In this document: positions 1-13,462 of the stretch, one piece after another
Layout of the letters: every line of letters starts with the position of its first letter
How positions within the stretch are numbered: the stretch's first letter is position 1
Assembly: GCA_947034895.1 (NCBI GenBank)
Contig: OX344763.1
Coordinates: 62,391,093 to 62,455,092 of the forward strand
Length of the DNA: 64,000 bases
Source: Rhytidiadelphus loreus
Lineage: Eukaryota; Streptophyta; Bryopsida; Hypnales; Hylocomiaceae
Direction: 5' to 3'
Translations under genes and position numbers: made by a program
The notes under the pieces: model-generated
What the model was told of the DNA's origin: nothing
The model's database searches: none
What the model saw: only the letters and a program-made list of their open reading frames with translations

Positions 1-3000
1 AAAACAAGGTCACCATGACGCAAGAAAACTTCGTCGCTAAAAACTATGTACACTCTATGGATTCAAATTTACTTTACACATTGGAATACCTTAAGATCTA
101 ACGAATGTCATCCATAGTGCCGAAATTAGGTTTCCGCCTCTCAAGGCACAAGTTCCGAGAATGGAGAGGCGGTGTCACATTTTCATTTTACTGCGTACTA
201 AAAGCTTCTATGTTTGGACCAACGGACGTGGCCGCATTATCTTCAACGCCAAATGCTTCTTATGTGTCGCTTGATGAACTAAATAGGCTGCGGTCATTTA
301 TTATCGCGCAGCCTTTTTTGCTTCCATTGCATTACACAATAGCTGTGTATTCCTTTCTTTTCCATCAAGTCCTAATGTCAGGTACAAAACAAATGCATTA
401 ATCTCCGGCCACCCGAAGAACGCAGAAATCGCCTTGGAATTTGTCAGAAATAGTAATTCAGCTACCATAGGGATTTGTCTACCTGCCTGCATGGGCACTC
501 TATGGTGGCTGAAGAAGACAAGTGCCGATGGTGAAGAAATTCGGAAGGAGTGCTGAAAGGTACATTCTCACTATGCTCAATATGCTTTATTCATAGTTGT
601 TCATGCAAATGTTTGCTTCTGTGCATATGGAAAGGGAGGATCAGAACGTGCACAATCGTATTGATGAGCAATACACACACATAGTCATGTTGCAACAATT
701 TCTCTTCTAATTTGTTTTTTTTCAGTCTAGTATCTACAATAATGGAGAAGCTCAATTGTCCTTCTTGATTGTTGTATATGTTGTTGAAGTCTTCTAGTAT
801 TGCTTGTTGTCAGCAAATTAGTGAAGTTAGAAGGAAGTGCGAAGAAGTTGTAGTTTCTCCTCTACAACTTGAGGAGAGTGTTGTTGTTCCCTTGAACTGA
901 TCAACTGCTCAGCATGTCCGACCAACGAAAAAGGGAGGACGTAAGCGCTGGTGAGTACATGCGTGCATTGTCAGTTTTAAAGCATTTGGTAGTGATTAAA
1001 TGACGGACTTATTCATAAAGCTCCTTTCCTATGTAATGAAGTTTCAATAACAATGAATCTCCAGTAATGGAATTAGTGGTGGCATAAGTTTTTTGGTGGG
1101 GATTTCTATTGAACATTCACTGTTTTCAGAAATAAAAATAATCGAGAAGGAAATACGATTTTCGAACCTATGTAACGCTTACAGAAGTATGGAAGAAATT
1201 ACTAGTATATTGTAAAACTTTTTTTCAAATGCATTATTCGTATGGCAAGAGGAAGAAATTGTCCACGTCCTTAGAGAAGTAGCAATTTTTTGTTTTGTTT
1301 TCCATGCAATCCCTTCAATACGATCAATTCGTATTACTCCTTCCATTATACAAATTTGAATATCATACTAAAATGTGTTGAAGTTCTTACACTGCGTTAA
1401 CTCAACATTAACAAAATGAGGAGTGACAATGGTATGATCTGTATGAATTGGCTAGCAAATGTAGAAGCTGCATGAGTTGTAGAGCACTATTGTATTTTCC
1501 ACCAAAATAAATGTACATGCTTTTCATCAGTGCAGTATGTACAACTTCAAGTCAGTCATAGTTAGTAGGTTAATATCATGTATTATTCGGAGTTCATATA
1601 ATTGTCTTGGCAAATTAATTAGAATTTAGAAATCATCTGAACTGATTTCCAATGATTGCCTTCCATGAATATTTTTTGCTTGCAGGGAACAGTAAATATT
1701 TTTGAAATTTTTGAAGACATTAATGTTAAAGCAAGTGTGATTTCCTGATAAGTAAATCATAAGTTAGTTAGTTCAAAAACTATCAGTCTTAAAAGTTACT
1801 GATTTTCATGGAATTTTGTGGAATATAGTATGACATATTACAATGTTTAATGCACCGTGGTTATCATTTTCAGTGTACTTCAAGAAATCATTGTTAAAAA
1901 TAATCGTTGTTTCTGTTTACAATTCTGTTCTATAAGTTATGTAAATCACTACTAACATTACGGATGCCTTGCAGGACTAGTTTCAGTTTCTAATTGTTTT
2001 CTATAAGTTATGCAGGTGGTTACTAACATTGCTAATGCCGTGGAGGACATCAGTGTAGTTTCGCATTTCTGTTCATTATAGTGTATTGTGTAAGTGTTTC
2101 CTTTATCCTTGAATTTGGTCATCGCAATAATAGATATGACAATGACACCGGTGTTAGTAAGAAAAAATAAAGTCATTGCATGATTGAAGTGAACTAAAAT
2201 GTATACATGCCTGATAATAAATATTACTTTATAGTGCTCACAAGTTTATAATGTATGAATATCAATTGAAGTGTTGAATAGTTGCACAAGTTCTTTGCAT
2301 GTCCTGAGTTCACGTAACTGGTATTCAAGAATAAATGTAATGTCTGAAGGCTGTGTTCTTATAGAAAGTACATTAAATAAATTTATGTGAATCATAAAAT
2401 AAATTATTGTATTGTAGCTTATGACTATTTTACAAATGCAAGAATTATTTTACTCTTCCCAGAAGACTATACAAGGAAAAATGAGTAATTCTGAAAATGT
2501 TGGAAAGAAGACAGTTGTTTCTATGTCGACTGAGGCCGCTCAGCAATGCCAGGGTATTTGTGGAGGCAGTTCACATTTTCATTGTACGTGTGTGAACTGT
2601 AGAACTGTTCTGCCAGAGAATGACATCAGAGATAGTGCAGAATGCACCTCCGAGCACTGTAATCATTTGCTTACTATGAGTGACATCACAGAAGTAGTGC
2701 GAGGTCCTAGTATTAGTCAGAATAGGAAGCGCCGGTTGAGGGAACAAATGCTACACCTACTCGGTGATTCATGCATACTCTTAGAGAAGGTTACTTCACT
2801 AGAAAAGAAATCCCGACTTGTGTTGGGAGATAAGTGTGAGTACAACGACATTGTTCCTTGAAGTTATGAAGGAATATATTCCTCAGTTGGGACAATGATG
2901 TCCTTATGAATAAATGAGCACATTGAATTTTACATCTCAAGCAATATGGCACAATTAGTAAATGGATGGGTGCATGTACTTTGTAGTTCAAAGAAGTATT

Positions 3001-4738
3001 ACATTCCAGTTTTTGGTGACCATTGCATTATGTTTGTCTTGTTCAGGGAGTTGGATTGCACTTTTAAGAGAAAATGTATGTGGAGTTCAACAGCTACTTT
3101 AGTGTTGACGGTTAAATGAAAAGGAGGTGTGTCATGTAAATCCTCAGTTTCTTTATAGTGATAGATGGTACTTCCTGTTTGCTATGGAATGGTAATGTAG
3201 TTGAATTGTTGGAGAGTTGTTACTTGTGTTTGGACGGTAATTCAGTCCGCCACTTCACAACAGAATAAATATCCGACATCGTGGAAATGTGAAGAGGTCC
3301 ATAACTTCACTTGTTTTTTTCTTCACCAGTAGTAGGCAATTCATTTTTGGGGGGAAAAGTAGTTAAGAAAAAGGCGATGACTTCTGTAGCAAACAGTTTG
3401 TGATTTCATGTTTGTAAAAATATAATTTCTATTCAGTGAGATGTATACACTGGACAGTGTGGTTTCAAGATGATCATTTAGTAATGAATAGTTCAGTACT
3501 GGAACTGCAGAAATTGAATTCCTATGAATACTGAAACCATTTATGTGATTGAAATCGACAGTCATAAGTTCTTTGTTGTAGTGTTGAAGACTCTTACTTA
3601 ATTTAATTTTGAACTCTTCTCTAAGGTGGGCGTACTCGGACAAGAAATTGTTTTTCCCATTATAAGTTGTATCATTTAAGAATGGAAAATGACATGGTCA
3701 TCGTGCTATGCAATTACACTTTACATAGGTTTTTCCTTAACTTTGTAGGTCTGCGATTTTCTTTTTTCAGAGAAGTAGGTTTTTTCTCTTTTATAGGGTT
3801 CATGTTTCAATGTTAATTATGTATTTGTCCAATGCAAGCCGAAGGGTTACTGTTCATATTGTAATAGTTCTTTAAATACATATTCTTAGCACAGATTTGT
3901 ATATGTTCTTACCTATGTATTGTTTATTTTGACATTTATTTTGTTTTCCTTTTTATTTTTTGGTAGATTGTCCTCTTACAATCATAGCAGCATTTCCAAA
4001 CGTGCAAGTACAACCTGTGATTGAAGAAAGAAAGGAAGGTATGTTTGCTAAATGTATACCTTACTTTGTCTTGGCATATGGTTGTATGCTTGTTCATAGA
4101 AAGGAAGGAGGGAGCCGGCAGTAGCCATGCAATACAGAATATGTTCAATTTATCAATTTTTTTTAGAGTAAAAATTATGCAACTTCATAGTATGACCCTG
4201 AATCCATTCATATGTCTATCCCATATTGTGCAATATGGAATTTGTTGCATGAATTTGATTGACGAAGAAGATGTCGTTCTGTTAGTACATAGTCGTAGAA
4301 CTAGTTAAAACATTCTAAAAAATTAGCTTAACGTATGAAATGCAGTATATCTTATTCATAGAATGGAAGCACTGCTTGGTGTACGAAGAAATCTTGGCTT
4401 CAAAAATTATTTTTATAATACCTACCATTCATAACAGAATCTTTGTTGTGAAGATAAACGTTTTCAGACTTCTAATAATAAAAACAAAGATGGGAGGAAG
4501 AAATTGTTGTCATGGATTGTGCAGTATGTCTTCATTTTTTTCAGAACCTGGGAATAGCAGAAGTATAAGTGCATTACCAACAATACCATGGCAATACTGA
4601 CAGTGGAAGTAAAAACTGTTAAGGCAATTGAATTTTTAAATTTAGTGTCTGACTAGGCGAAATCACAAGTTTACGGCAAACAAATTGAACAGCATGGGAT
4701 GATGTGTATTTTTTTGTGATGTTATTTGGTTTTGCAGA
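1..4738. other. AT-rich leader of element A, no confident gene
   Basis: This stretch precedes the first recognisable transposase exon of element A. Open frames are short and mostly lack splice signals. Fragments with exon-like borders occur near 725-952, ending at a GTGAGT donor, and at 2418-2835. They could belong to an accessory gene of element A, which CACTA elements normally carry, but no family is recognisable. No terminal CACTA repeat that pairs with one to the right was found, so the left end of element A may lie outside the window. Confidence 0.4.
2421..2861 (+). CDS. Possible exon of an accessory gene, unrecognised
   Basis: This is a 146-codon open stretch bordered by a plausible acceptor (TTGTAG just before 2418) and a GTGAGT donor at 2836. 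The residues include a Cys/His-rich patch (HCTCVNC at about residues 55-61) and a basic then leucine-rich, possibly coiled-coil end (about 100-135). It lies upstream of the element A transposase on the same strand, where a TNPA-like gene could be. I do not recognise a domain. It may also be a chance frame. Confidence 0.2.
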   Translation: MTILQMQELFYSSQKTIQGKMSNSENVGKKTVVSMSTEAAQQCQGICGGSSHFHCTCVNCRTVLPENDIRDSAECTSEHCNHLLTMSDITEVVRGPSISQNRKRRLREQMLHLLGDSCILLEKVTSLEKKSRLVLGDKCEYNDIVP

Positions 4739-4918
4739 ATGCGTAGAAGACTTTGTTCTGCTTACCACATTGAGCGATCAATTGCAAATAGGTTAAAACT
4801 ACATGAATATCCATGTGCTTGCAACCGATGTAGAAGGGCGGTAGTGCAAAAACTCTCCATGGTTGCAAAGCATCATGTAAGACATGGACGAGATCCCTAT
4901 CTGTTATATCCTATTTTG
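4739..4918 (+). pseudogene. Element A transposase, first exon (transposase-associated domain)
   Basis: About 60 codons with the Cys pattern CACNRC followed by RHGRDPY. This resembles the small zinc-binding 'transposase-associated' domain that starts plant tnp2 transposases (compare CPCTQC ... LHGRHP in element B). The exon ends at a good GTGAGT donor at 4919, and a TTTTGCAG acceptor lies just upstream. It is the N-terminal piece of a gene whose other exons are at 5196-6656, 44854-45533, 47186-47399 and 48868-49681. The assignment rests on motif spacing and on the following exon. Confidence 0.55.
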
Positions 4919-5195
4919 GTGAGTGGATTGGGAACCGTAAACCTTCATGGCAGATTAGCTTCCGCTGTTCCTTGTCTTGTTAATTGACGGACAAAAATCG
5001 TAGTAAGTGTTGAACATGTTGCAGTTTTTTGTGTTATAAGCGTGAATGTCAATAAATGATTGTACTTTTATTCCTGAAATTGGTTTACTGTCACTCCTGT
5101 GATAATTTTTTTTAATTCGTTATGAATAGAAAATGGATTTAAGATGTTTCAATTGTTCTAAAAGTTTGACATTCAATTGTACATCATTGCTGCAG

Positions 5196-6656
5196 ACCGT
5201 GGACGGTGCCAATATACGGGGTCCGGTAGATTGTGAACAAGAAGAAGCGGAGCATTACCATCGTGAAGACAATGATGACATCAGGGCCAACTTCACATGG
5301 CTAGATAGAGCTGCCGTGGATATTGATGGCATGGTCAGAGATGCTTTCATGCAGTTTGACGAAATTCACAATGACATTATGAATGAAGAGGAGGTAGTAC
5401 CATTGGACGGGATGAACTGGGATGGAGATGAAGACTTCAATGAGGTGGATGTGCAGAACTTCTTAAGGGACTCCATAGAGAATTTTTTTGAAGGAAGTAG
5501 GTTGAACCGTCTACAGTGTGGTATTGTTCTTTTCTCACTGTGTAGCTTGTATTCTGTGCCAAATACATTCCTTGATGCACTGTTAATGTAGATTGCTAAA
5601 GATTTGCTGCCAACTTCAAATTGTTTCCCACGAACTTCATATGAGATAAAGACCATGTTGATGAAGTGGGAACTGAAGCACCGTCAAGTGCATACATGTC
5701 CGGAAGGTCACATTTTGTATGAGGGAGTTCATGAAGATCTACAGCAGTATCCAACATGCCAACATCCACGGTATATATCTGGTTTAAGCAAAGTACCTCA
5801 AAGGGTAGTTTGATACTTTGATATAGTGAAGCATTTGTTGAGGATGTTCAAATGTCCGGAGATAGCAAAGTTAATGACTTGGCATGATGGACACAAATCT
5901 AATGATGGAAAAATGCGTTCTGTAGTTGACAGTGAATAGTGGAAGACAATTGATCGATTATATCCAGATTTCGCTCAAGTATTGACTAATCTCCGTCTTG
6001 GACTAGTAGGTGATGGCATTATCCCGTTTAAAAATAATGCAATCAAACACTCAACGTGGGTTCTACTAATTACCATTTACAATCTTCCCCTTTGGCTATT
6101 AACAAAGAAATTTTTTATTTCTCTAACTGTTCTTATACCAGGACCAATTGCTCCAACTTTTGAAAATATTGACATTTTTTTGGCACCAGTAATTCGAGAC
6201 TTGCTTCAACTATGGTGTGGAGTGCCAGTTGTGAACATGTCTAAACCTGCAAATGAACGAAGATTCACACTACGTGCTATTTTGGTGTGGACAGTGAACG
6301 ATTTTCCAACGTACGATTTACTTTCAGGACAGCAGGTTCACGGGTATAAAGCGTGCCCACTTTGTGGGCCAGAGACTTGTGCTGAGCATGCTAGACTTCT
6401 TGGAAAAATGATATATTTAGGTGGAAGACGTTATTTGCCAGAGGACCACAGATTTCGTAGAGCAAGAGCCTCCTTCAATCAAAACCAAGAGTGGTAGTTG
6501 CCTCTAGAGAGACCTACAGGTGAAGAAGTACTTCGATGGGGCCTTCAGCGTTCGCAATATCTTGCAGATGGTGGAGTAGAGAATGCAAGCGATGACCTAG
6601 TGAAGTTACACGGCGTCAAATGTTGCAGTATATTTTTTGATTTGCCTTACTGGAAG
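5196..6656 (+). pseudogene. Element A tnp2-type CACTA transposase, core exon, with four stops
   Basis: One frame runs from a TGCAG acceptor to a GTAAGT donor at 6657. It encodes the tnp2 transposase core of CACTA (En/Spm) elements: an acidic leader, then LGLVGDGIIPF, YNLPLWLLTKKFF, VNDFPTYD, a CPLCG zinc motif and LHGVKC before PYWK. The aspartates of VGDG and VNDF match the probable catalytic pair seen in element B. The frame is broken by TAG at 5589, TGA at 5811, TAG at 5937 and TAG at 6495. Each stop could come from a CAG or CGA codon by one C-to-T change. The intron that follows, at the conserved YWK site, holds element B. The copy cannot make a full transposase. Confidence 0.88.
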
Positions 6657-7887
6657 GTAAGTTCTCACTTTTACTTTGTTGTTAACTTGAATTCGTTCAT
6701 ATAGTTGTTACTGAATAGAATTTTGAATTAATTGCATTATATTAATTTCAATTAATGCAATTTGCACAGTGATTGAAGAACCTGTTGGAATGGTAGAGAG
6801 GGAAAAGTGACAATATTTATATTTTGGCAATGATTATATTCATGAATTCTGAGAGCAGAAACTACAGTCTTTTATGTTTCAATGATTTCTGAATTGTAGT
6901 CATCCATAATTTTATATATTTCAGCGTTTTATAAAATAATTTTTTGTCTTCTGCATGGAAGAGTGAGGACATTCAGGAGTGTAAGTCAAGAGTTATGACA
7001 TACAAAACAGTAGAGGAGAGAAAACATAGTTTGTGAAGTACCACAGTTCAATTTTTATTTGATTGAATTATGTGGAAATTGTCACAGAAAATTACAAATT
7101 TGTTATTCTTGTGGAGTCGTCGATATTATTAGTTGGAAGTTAACAGTGGATTAATAACCTAATATGTTGTTTTTCTTTTTTTTATAAACTTTTACAAGTT
7201 CACCTCAAAGGAAGTTGGTGTAATATTCATAGTGTTTATTATTTGAGTGTTTAATTCATTCACTAATATGTGCATTCTGCAATTCATTTTAATTTGGTTG
7301 CATAACTTGTAGTCGCTACCTGAGAACATGTTTGTCCAGAAGTGAGTTTAACTTTCAGTACATTTTTGTTGTCACCTTAATTTTCACTAAGGTGAACTTA
7401 GTTAAATTAAATCCCCATTCAGTGGTTCTCCAATTAATTAATGTTAAAGCATTGGTAAATGCATTGTGAACCAGAGAATTCACATTGAGAAGTTAAAGAA
7501 GAAAGATTATTTGTATGGCAAAGGGAACTCACTTGTTGAATAAAATACAGAATTATGATTTCATGAGCAATATTGATAAAATTCTTGGGTATATGCCTTG
7601 TACACATATAACGTTGGAGATGAAAAAAGGTATGCTTGACTTCAGTTGCAGTTAGAAAAATTAATTTTTTTTAGATTAATAAGCCATGCACATGGACCAC
7701 AGGGTTGTAGTAGAAGAGCAGTACTTCGGTCAGAGTGCTACATGATTCAGAAAAAAAAATAGGTAAATAGAAATTATGAGAATTGTTTTGAATATTGTAC
7801 ATGTTCAGTGGTGTCGAAATTGTAAGAAATAAAAATAACAATGTAGTTTTATGTGAAATGTAAGGGTTTCACATTATAGAAGAGATT
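6657..7887 (+). other. Element A intron, part before element B
   Basis: About 1.2 kb of AT-rich intron sequence between the donor at 6657 and the left end of element B at 7888. The last three bases (ATT, 7885-7887) recur at 44379-44381 and are the target duplication of B. Nothing else is recognisable. Confidence 0.6.
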
Positions 7888-7919
7888 CACTACAAGAAAT
7901 TGGGCACAAATGCGACTGC
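7888..7919 (+). repeat. Element B left terminal inverted repeat
   Basis: Starts CACTACAAG and contains TGCGACTGC at its inner end. It pairs with 44347-44378 in inverted orientation with five mismatches in 32 bases. Confidence 0.93.
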
Positions 7920-9371
7920 CGAAGAATGACTAGCTGTCCGGAACGACTATAAAATGACTTAGTTTCCCTAATTGCACCATTGCTACAACAACTACAGCAG
8001 CAGAGTCATCCTGTAGTCGGAAGCGTGATTGCAGGATGAAGACTTCAGAAGTAGAAAGCTTTGTCCGTTCTATTCCGTTAACTGCATCATCGAAGTGCAG
8101 ACGTGGACAAAGACAATTCCTACGTGGAGGACGCAGTCGCCAAAGTCTGTGACGCTGTCATATATTGTGACTTCCCCACTTCTGCTTGACTGAAAAATGA
8201 CTACAAGAAAACTTGAGAATGACTTCAGGAAAGTGACAACTTCACTCACTAAAAAAAAAAGATGAAAAGATTAAGAAGACTGTGGCGGAGGGAAAGAAAA
8301 AGTTCCGACTGCTGTATGAGATACAGAATGACTACGGAATTACTAAGGAATGACTATATTGTCGCTACACCTACAGGCTGAATGTGGAAGAAGAAAAGAG
8401 CAATGCTAAGATGTTTTTTATGTTCTTAAGGTGATGATGAGTGCATCCATCTAATGAGACTTGTTGTATCATCTACAGAAATATGAATACGCACTAGTTT
8501 ATGAAAGTCCTAGTTATACTTGACGGTTTAGGGAGCATGCAAGCATTTCATCTATTAATTCACTTGGAGGACCGTGAGACCTTTGCTGCCCAAATGATGA
8601 TGTCCTCCTATTTTTAATTGTGTCTCCTCCTACATGATTAACGGACATGGCCTACGAATTTGGGAACAATCTTACTTCACTGGTTGGTGGAAACCTCCTT
8701 ACAGAATGTGAGATGTGTTAGTAGGGGAGGAATGATGCAAGGATTTTATGGATCATCTATTTCAAGCGTCGTGGAGTTCTTGTTAACATGGTAGAGCATT
8801 CATTAAAACTTGGGGCTGTGGTTGTCGGTGGTTAAGATATCAGTTTTGGCCAATGAAGGTGTGAAACCTCCTTGTAGCATATAGACCACGCCCCATGCAA
8901 ATTGCTTTATTTGAAGGGCAATGTAAACACACTACCGGTTTTAGGAACTTCAATATGTGTCCCGAGTTGTTCTGAACGGTAGTTTGTGACTACCATCCAA
9001 AGCCATATATACCTGTACAGATGCAGAGACAGACTTTGCTGAACGACTGCATTTTTGCTCCGATTTTAGTTGCAACACACTTCAGCAAACTGAGTTAGTC
9101 ATTTTGAAGTTGTCGGACTTTTCTGAACGACTGCATTGTGGCTCCGATATTACTTGTGAATGACTTCAGGGGACTGAGTTAGTCATTTAGAAGTTCTTTA
9201 TGTGTTACTATGGTGGACAAGAAGAATGGCGCCCCCCGTTCTGCAATTCAAAATGCACTTTCTAGTGACCCAAACTTCAATTTGTTTCCACTTGAAAAAT
9301 AAAAAATGATATGAGTCATGATAGGTAAATACGGATGTAATTGACTGTAAACCGCTACTGTAGTACATTCA
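7920..9371. repeat. Element B left subterminal region rich in AATGACT motifs
   Basis: The motif AATGACT or its complement AGTCATT recurs many times (about 7926, 7953, 8196, 8218, 8326, 8350, 9097, 9160 and 9179), often with GACTGC or GACTTC nearby. Dense short subterminal repeats are the binding sites of the TNPA-type protein in En/Spm. Here the role is inferred from position. No gene is seen. The region also forms the 3' flank of the leftward transposase gene. Confidence 0.6.
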
Positions 9372-12300
9372 CTAATACTCTTCCTGTGCCAATAAGTTCT
9401 CTTCTACTGACAATTCAATGGCACCGATTAGATTCGATGTCTCCGCTGCAGCTAGCCACCTTTGAGGAGCAATGAGTCCAGCGGGATCTACCGTGGTGGT
9501 GATGAAGGCATTTGTGGTCTCAACTACCTCTCGCCTAGCTCTGGCTTCTTTACATAACACAACCTTCCATCCAGGTTTGTCTACCATGTCTGAGAAGAAA
9601 ACCTGTGTAGCTTGACTAGGAAAGATGAACGGCTCTGCCATGCGAGGCATTTTGTGCCGGAAGTTTATTGTAAGGAAGCCGGAGTCGTCTTTCATATACG
9701 TAGAGTTGCCTCGATTATCTTGATGCTTCACCCACTCGCATCGCATGAGGATGATCTGTGTATGCAATGCACCATAATCCAACAACAAGATATCCTTGAG
9801 GACCCCAACATAGTTTACAGACACGTCAGCAGCACTTTGGTCCGTCAATTCGAATATAGAAGCCACACCGCTGTTGTAGCTAACCAGCCGAGAGGTTGCC
9901 TCATCTTCCACACGGAAGTGATTACCAAATGCAGTGATCCGCGAATACCGAATTGCTCTGTGTGAAGGCTTCTTGCTTAGCAACAAGAGGTCCATGTCCT
10001 CCGGGTTCCTTAAATCCAACTCCAAATTGTGAACTGCGTTCAAAACCCATTCCGCAAGTCCGCACGGCGATGTAGACGCGCGTTCCTCGTCCCTCCACTT
10101 CCTGCGTACACAGGAACCAAGGTTTGAGGTGGGGAAAGGTGCTAGCACATTGCATTTCACATGGCAGAAAATAAGACGGACACTACGCTCTGCGGTTTAG
10201 GGTGCAGCGGTGACGTTGCTATGACTTCCATGCGACTTGGCATAGTCGTCACTAAGTCATTTTACAGCTTTGCATCGACGACGGTACTCTTAAAATTACT
10301 AGGAAATGACTGTCAAGCGACTCGATCATTACTAGCAAGAGAACAGTGGTCATTGCATGCACAAATTCCGGGAACTCTGCAATCACAGGAAAGCAAGGGA
10401 GGATGGAGGTGCATAGGCAACCAGATAAATCAACACAAACTGCTTGAAGAAGCATTTACATGTACAAGTCCTGCATGCTGGAGACATTCGTGAGCACATA
10501 TTGGTGTGCTAAGTCTCGTAGCTCACAGCTCATGACATATGGCCTCCCCGCGCCTTGCAACACCTCCTCAGCATCACCATACTCCGAATCTTCATCCCAT
10601 ATACGTCTCTGTGTGGGCTCAAATCTGTGGATATACTCAGTGATGAAGCCACAACATTCATCTTTCAAGTACCCCTCCGCCATACATGCCTCTGGCCGCA
10701 CCATGTTTCGTACATGGCATTTTAGAACTTTCATGTATCGTTCGACTGGATACATCCAGCGTGCACTCACTGGTCCACATAGGTCCAGCTCCCTCGCTAG
10801 ATGATACGGATGATGTGTCATGATATCAAAAAAGGATGGAGGGAATTCAATCTCAACGAGCGCCATGCTTTCAGCCACATCAGCTTGCAATGACAAGAAG
10901 TCGACTGGGTTGTACACTTTAGTGCACAAGCGCCTAAAGACCTTGCACATTCTCATGACCGCCATGCGAGGCCCGGGTTGGAGCAGTCCGCGAAGTGCCA
11001 GTGGCAGACACGATTGCATTAGCACGTGATAATCGTGGGACTTTAACCCCCCAAAGTTATTCTTGCGGATGCACTTGGCTAGATCTGAAGAGTATCCACT
11101 TGGCGTCTTCAATGACTCAATACACCGAGCAAACTTCTCGAACTCCTCATCGGTCAAAACGTATGGTGCACGGGGGTTCACCATCTTCCCAGGCTTACGA
11201 GGGTTTGGAGAGAGCCACAAGTGCTTCCTCACATTCCGCCTTTGCAAGTCTCTTCTCACTTTCACGGTGTCCTTCTTCCCAGTTATCGTTTTCAAGAAGT
11301 TCTTCGCCAAGTTCATTTCGCAATGCATGACGTCTAGCGTGTAGCGAATGAGAAGATGCTGCATGGAAGTCATTCACAAAATAAGTACTTTGCTATACAT
11401 CAACGTAGACATTGGCTGCACAATGACAGTTCTGATGGAAAGGCATGGATTGGCCATTACGATTTCCACATAAAGTACGACACTTGGGTCAATTTGGTTT
11501 CAAGTTCAGGGTTATTGTGAACATCCACCGTGGATGTGGGACGAACAGGCCCCGCAGAACTAATTCCCATAACAGGGATGACTGTCATAACAAAGTCATT
11601 AAAAGGGACTTCTTCTACTATTACGACTTTAAAATGACTTGTACACTACTTCAAAGCCAAAACTAAGTTCTGTTCAAGTCATTTCTGAGTGCAGGGCAAG
11701 AGAAAGTCTAACGCACCTTCCAATAAGGCAATGTATGTAGAATGCTGAGGCACTTCACACCGTGTATTTTTGAGGGGTCGCCAGCAGCACCATCTCTACT
11801 TCCACCTGCTTTCCAAGCCTCGTATGCCAGCGCGTGCTGTATCTGCTCTTCCATTGTCACTTCACGTGGTTTAGCCCGGTTTTCAATGGAACCATTAAAA
11901 TGGTCTTTCATATTATCCGATCTGAAAGGATGGTCTAGAGGCAACCAACGCCGAGTCCCTACATAAGTACACTTTCCAAGCTCTATGGAATGCTCGGCAC
12001 CTAAGTCTGAACCGCACCATGGGCAAGCAGCATAACCTTGATGCGAAAATCCTCCTACCGTGCCATAGCCTGAAAAGTCATGGATAGTCCATAGTAGCAT
12101 AGTGCGTAGCTGGAATGACCTAGCACCAACATCCTTTGCTATATCATAGGTTGGAACCCCAGCCCACAACTCTAACAACTCTTCTACAAGGGGCTCCAAA
12201 TAAACATCAAACACATCTAAAGTCACGGATTCCCTCCCGGGAATTAAGAGAGATAAGAGGACAAAAAACTTCTTGGTCATCAACCATGGTGGAAGATTGT

Positions 12301-13462
12301 AATTCAACAAAAGAACTGGCCATGTGGACCATGACGACCTGTTCTGCTTATATGGGTTCACTCCATCAGCTGCTAGAGCGAAGTGAGCATTTCGGGGATT
12401 TGCAGCAAAGGTTGGGTCCACGTTGTCATGGAAATGCTGCCAAGCCTTTGAGTCACATGGGTGCCTCACGAGTCCATCCCCTCCGTCTTGGTTGCTACGA
12501 TTCTCCGCATGCCAAACCATGAGCTTCGAGATTGCAGGACTCCGGTACATTCGCTGAAGTCGTGGAATGATTGGAAAGTGATGAAGAACTTTCAGTGGGA
12601 AGCAATGGCGTTCTTCATCTCGGTATCTAGGACCTCCACAGTGAAGACATCGCAAGGCATTTTCGTGCTCTCCACGAAACAGCACGCATCCTCGCTGGCA
12701 AGCATGTATACTATTGTACGATAAGCCTAGTTTCACGGTCAGCGCCTTTGCTGCATGATAAGTTTTAGGTAAAGAATTCTGAATCGGTAGGAGGTGGAGG
12801 TGTAGCAAGCTGAAGAGTTCGTTGGCGCAGTGATTGCTCACCCCGTGAACAGTGCACAAGTTCATAAGCAATACAATAGCAGCCAACTTGCTAGAGCGAG
12901 AACCATCGTACAAAACCTCCATGGATTCCTCAAGAATTGTTGCATCAAAGTCTGGATCCTCCATGACTCCATCCACGACTGTGTCGCCGCACTGTTCGGG
13001 CTCTTCACCTCCGAATAGGCTGTCTTGCATGCACTCGTCATGGATGGAGTCCCCTACTTCAAAGGCATCAGCAACCTCTCGTTGAAGTCTTTCGGCTGAA
13101 TTTTGTGGGTTATCTTCTTCTTGTAACGTTTGCTGCACCATGCCTTGAATGTCAACTTGAGCGTCCACTTCCAATGGCAACTCCTGAGGTGGTTCACAGA
13201 ATTCCTGCTCCCACTCTTCGTTGGATGAATCTCGTGTGCCAGGTCCTCTCCAAATCCGTGAATTAGGATGTCTACCGTGTAAGATGAGGTGCTCCCGCAC
13301 ATTGCGGAGTAACAATCTCCTACGCCCCCGACATTGAGTGCATGGGCAATGTATTCTCGTAACGTTGTATTCCGTTGCTCGTCGCAACTCACGAATCCAA
13401 AGCCGATCATCACGTAGTCGCTGCCTACGACTATCAGACAAGGGTAGTCTACTTGGAATCAC
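9372..13462 (-). CDS. Element B CACTA transposase (tnp2 / DUF4218 / DUF4216), three exons, apparently intact
   Basis: Exons on the minus strand are 13462-11717, 11358-10460 and 10101-9372. They splice in phase (donors GTGCGT and GTAAAT, acceptors GCAG) to about 1,124 residues with no internal stop. Residues 39-44 form CPCTQC of the transposase-associated domain. The tnp2 core spans roughly 290-580, with LAADG (Asp366), IHDF (Asp462) and the CPWC zinc motif at 480-483. Exon 2 carries the DUF4218 region (LDVMHCEMN, PPSFFDIMTHHPYHL, GPVSARWMYPVERYMK). Exon 3 carries DUF4216 (YVGVLKDILLLDYG, FIFPSQATQVFFSD). This is the family's full length and order. The protein should bind the element ends and cut and rejoin DNA in the nucleus. 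It is the only transposase in the window with an intact frame. Both introns contain AATGACT motifs. Transcription runs away from the accessory gene at 15264. Confidence 0.92.

Noticed and set aside
1945..1960. Left CACTA end of element A (CACTACTAAC)
   Set aside because: No inverted partner was found to the right and there is no matching duplication. The pentamer alone is expected by chance.
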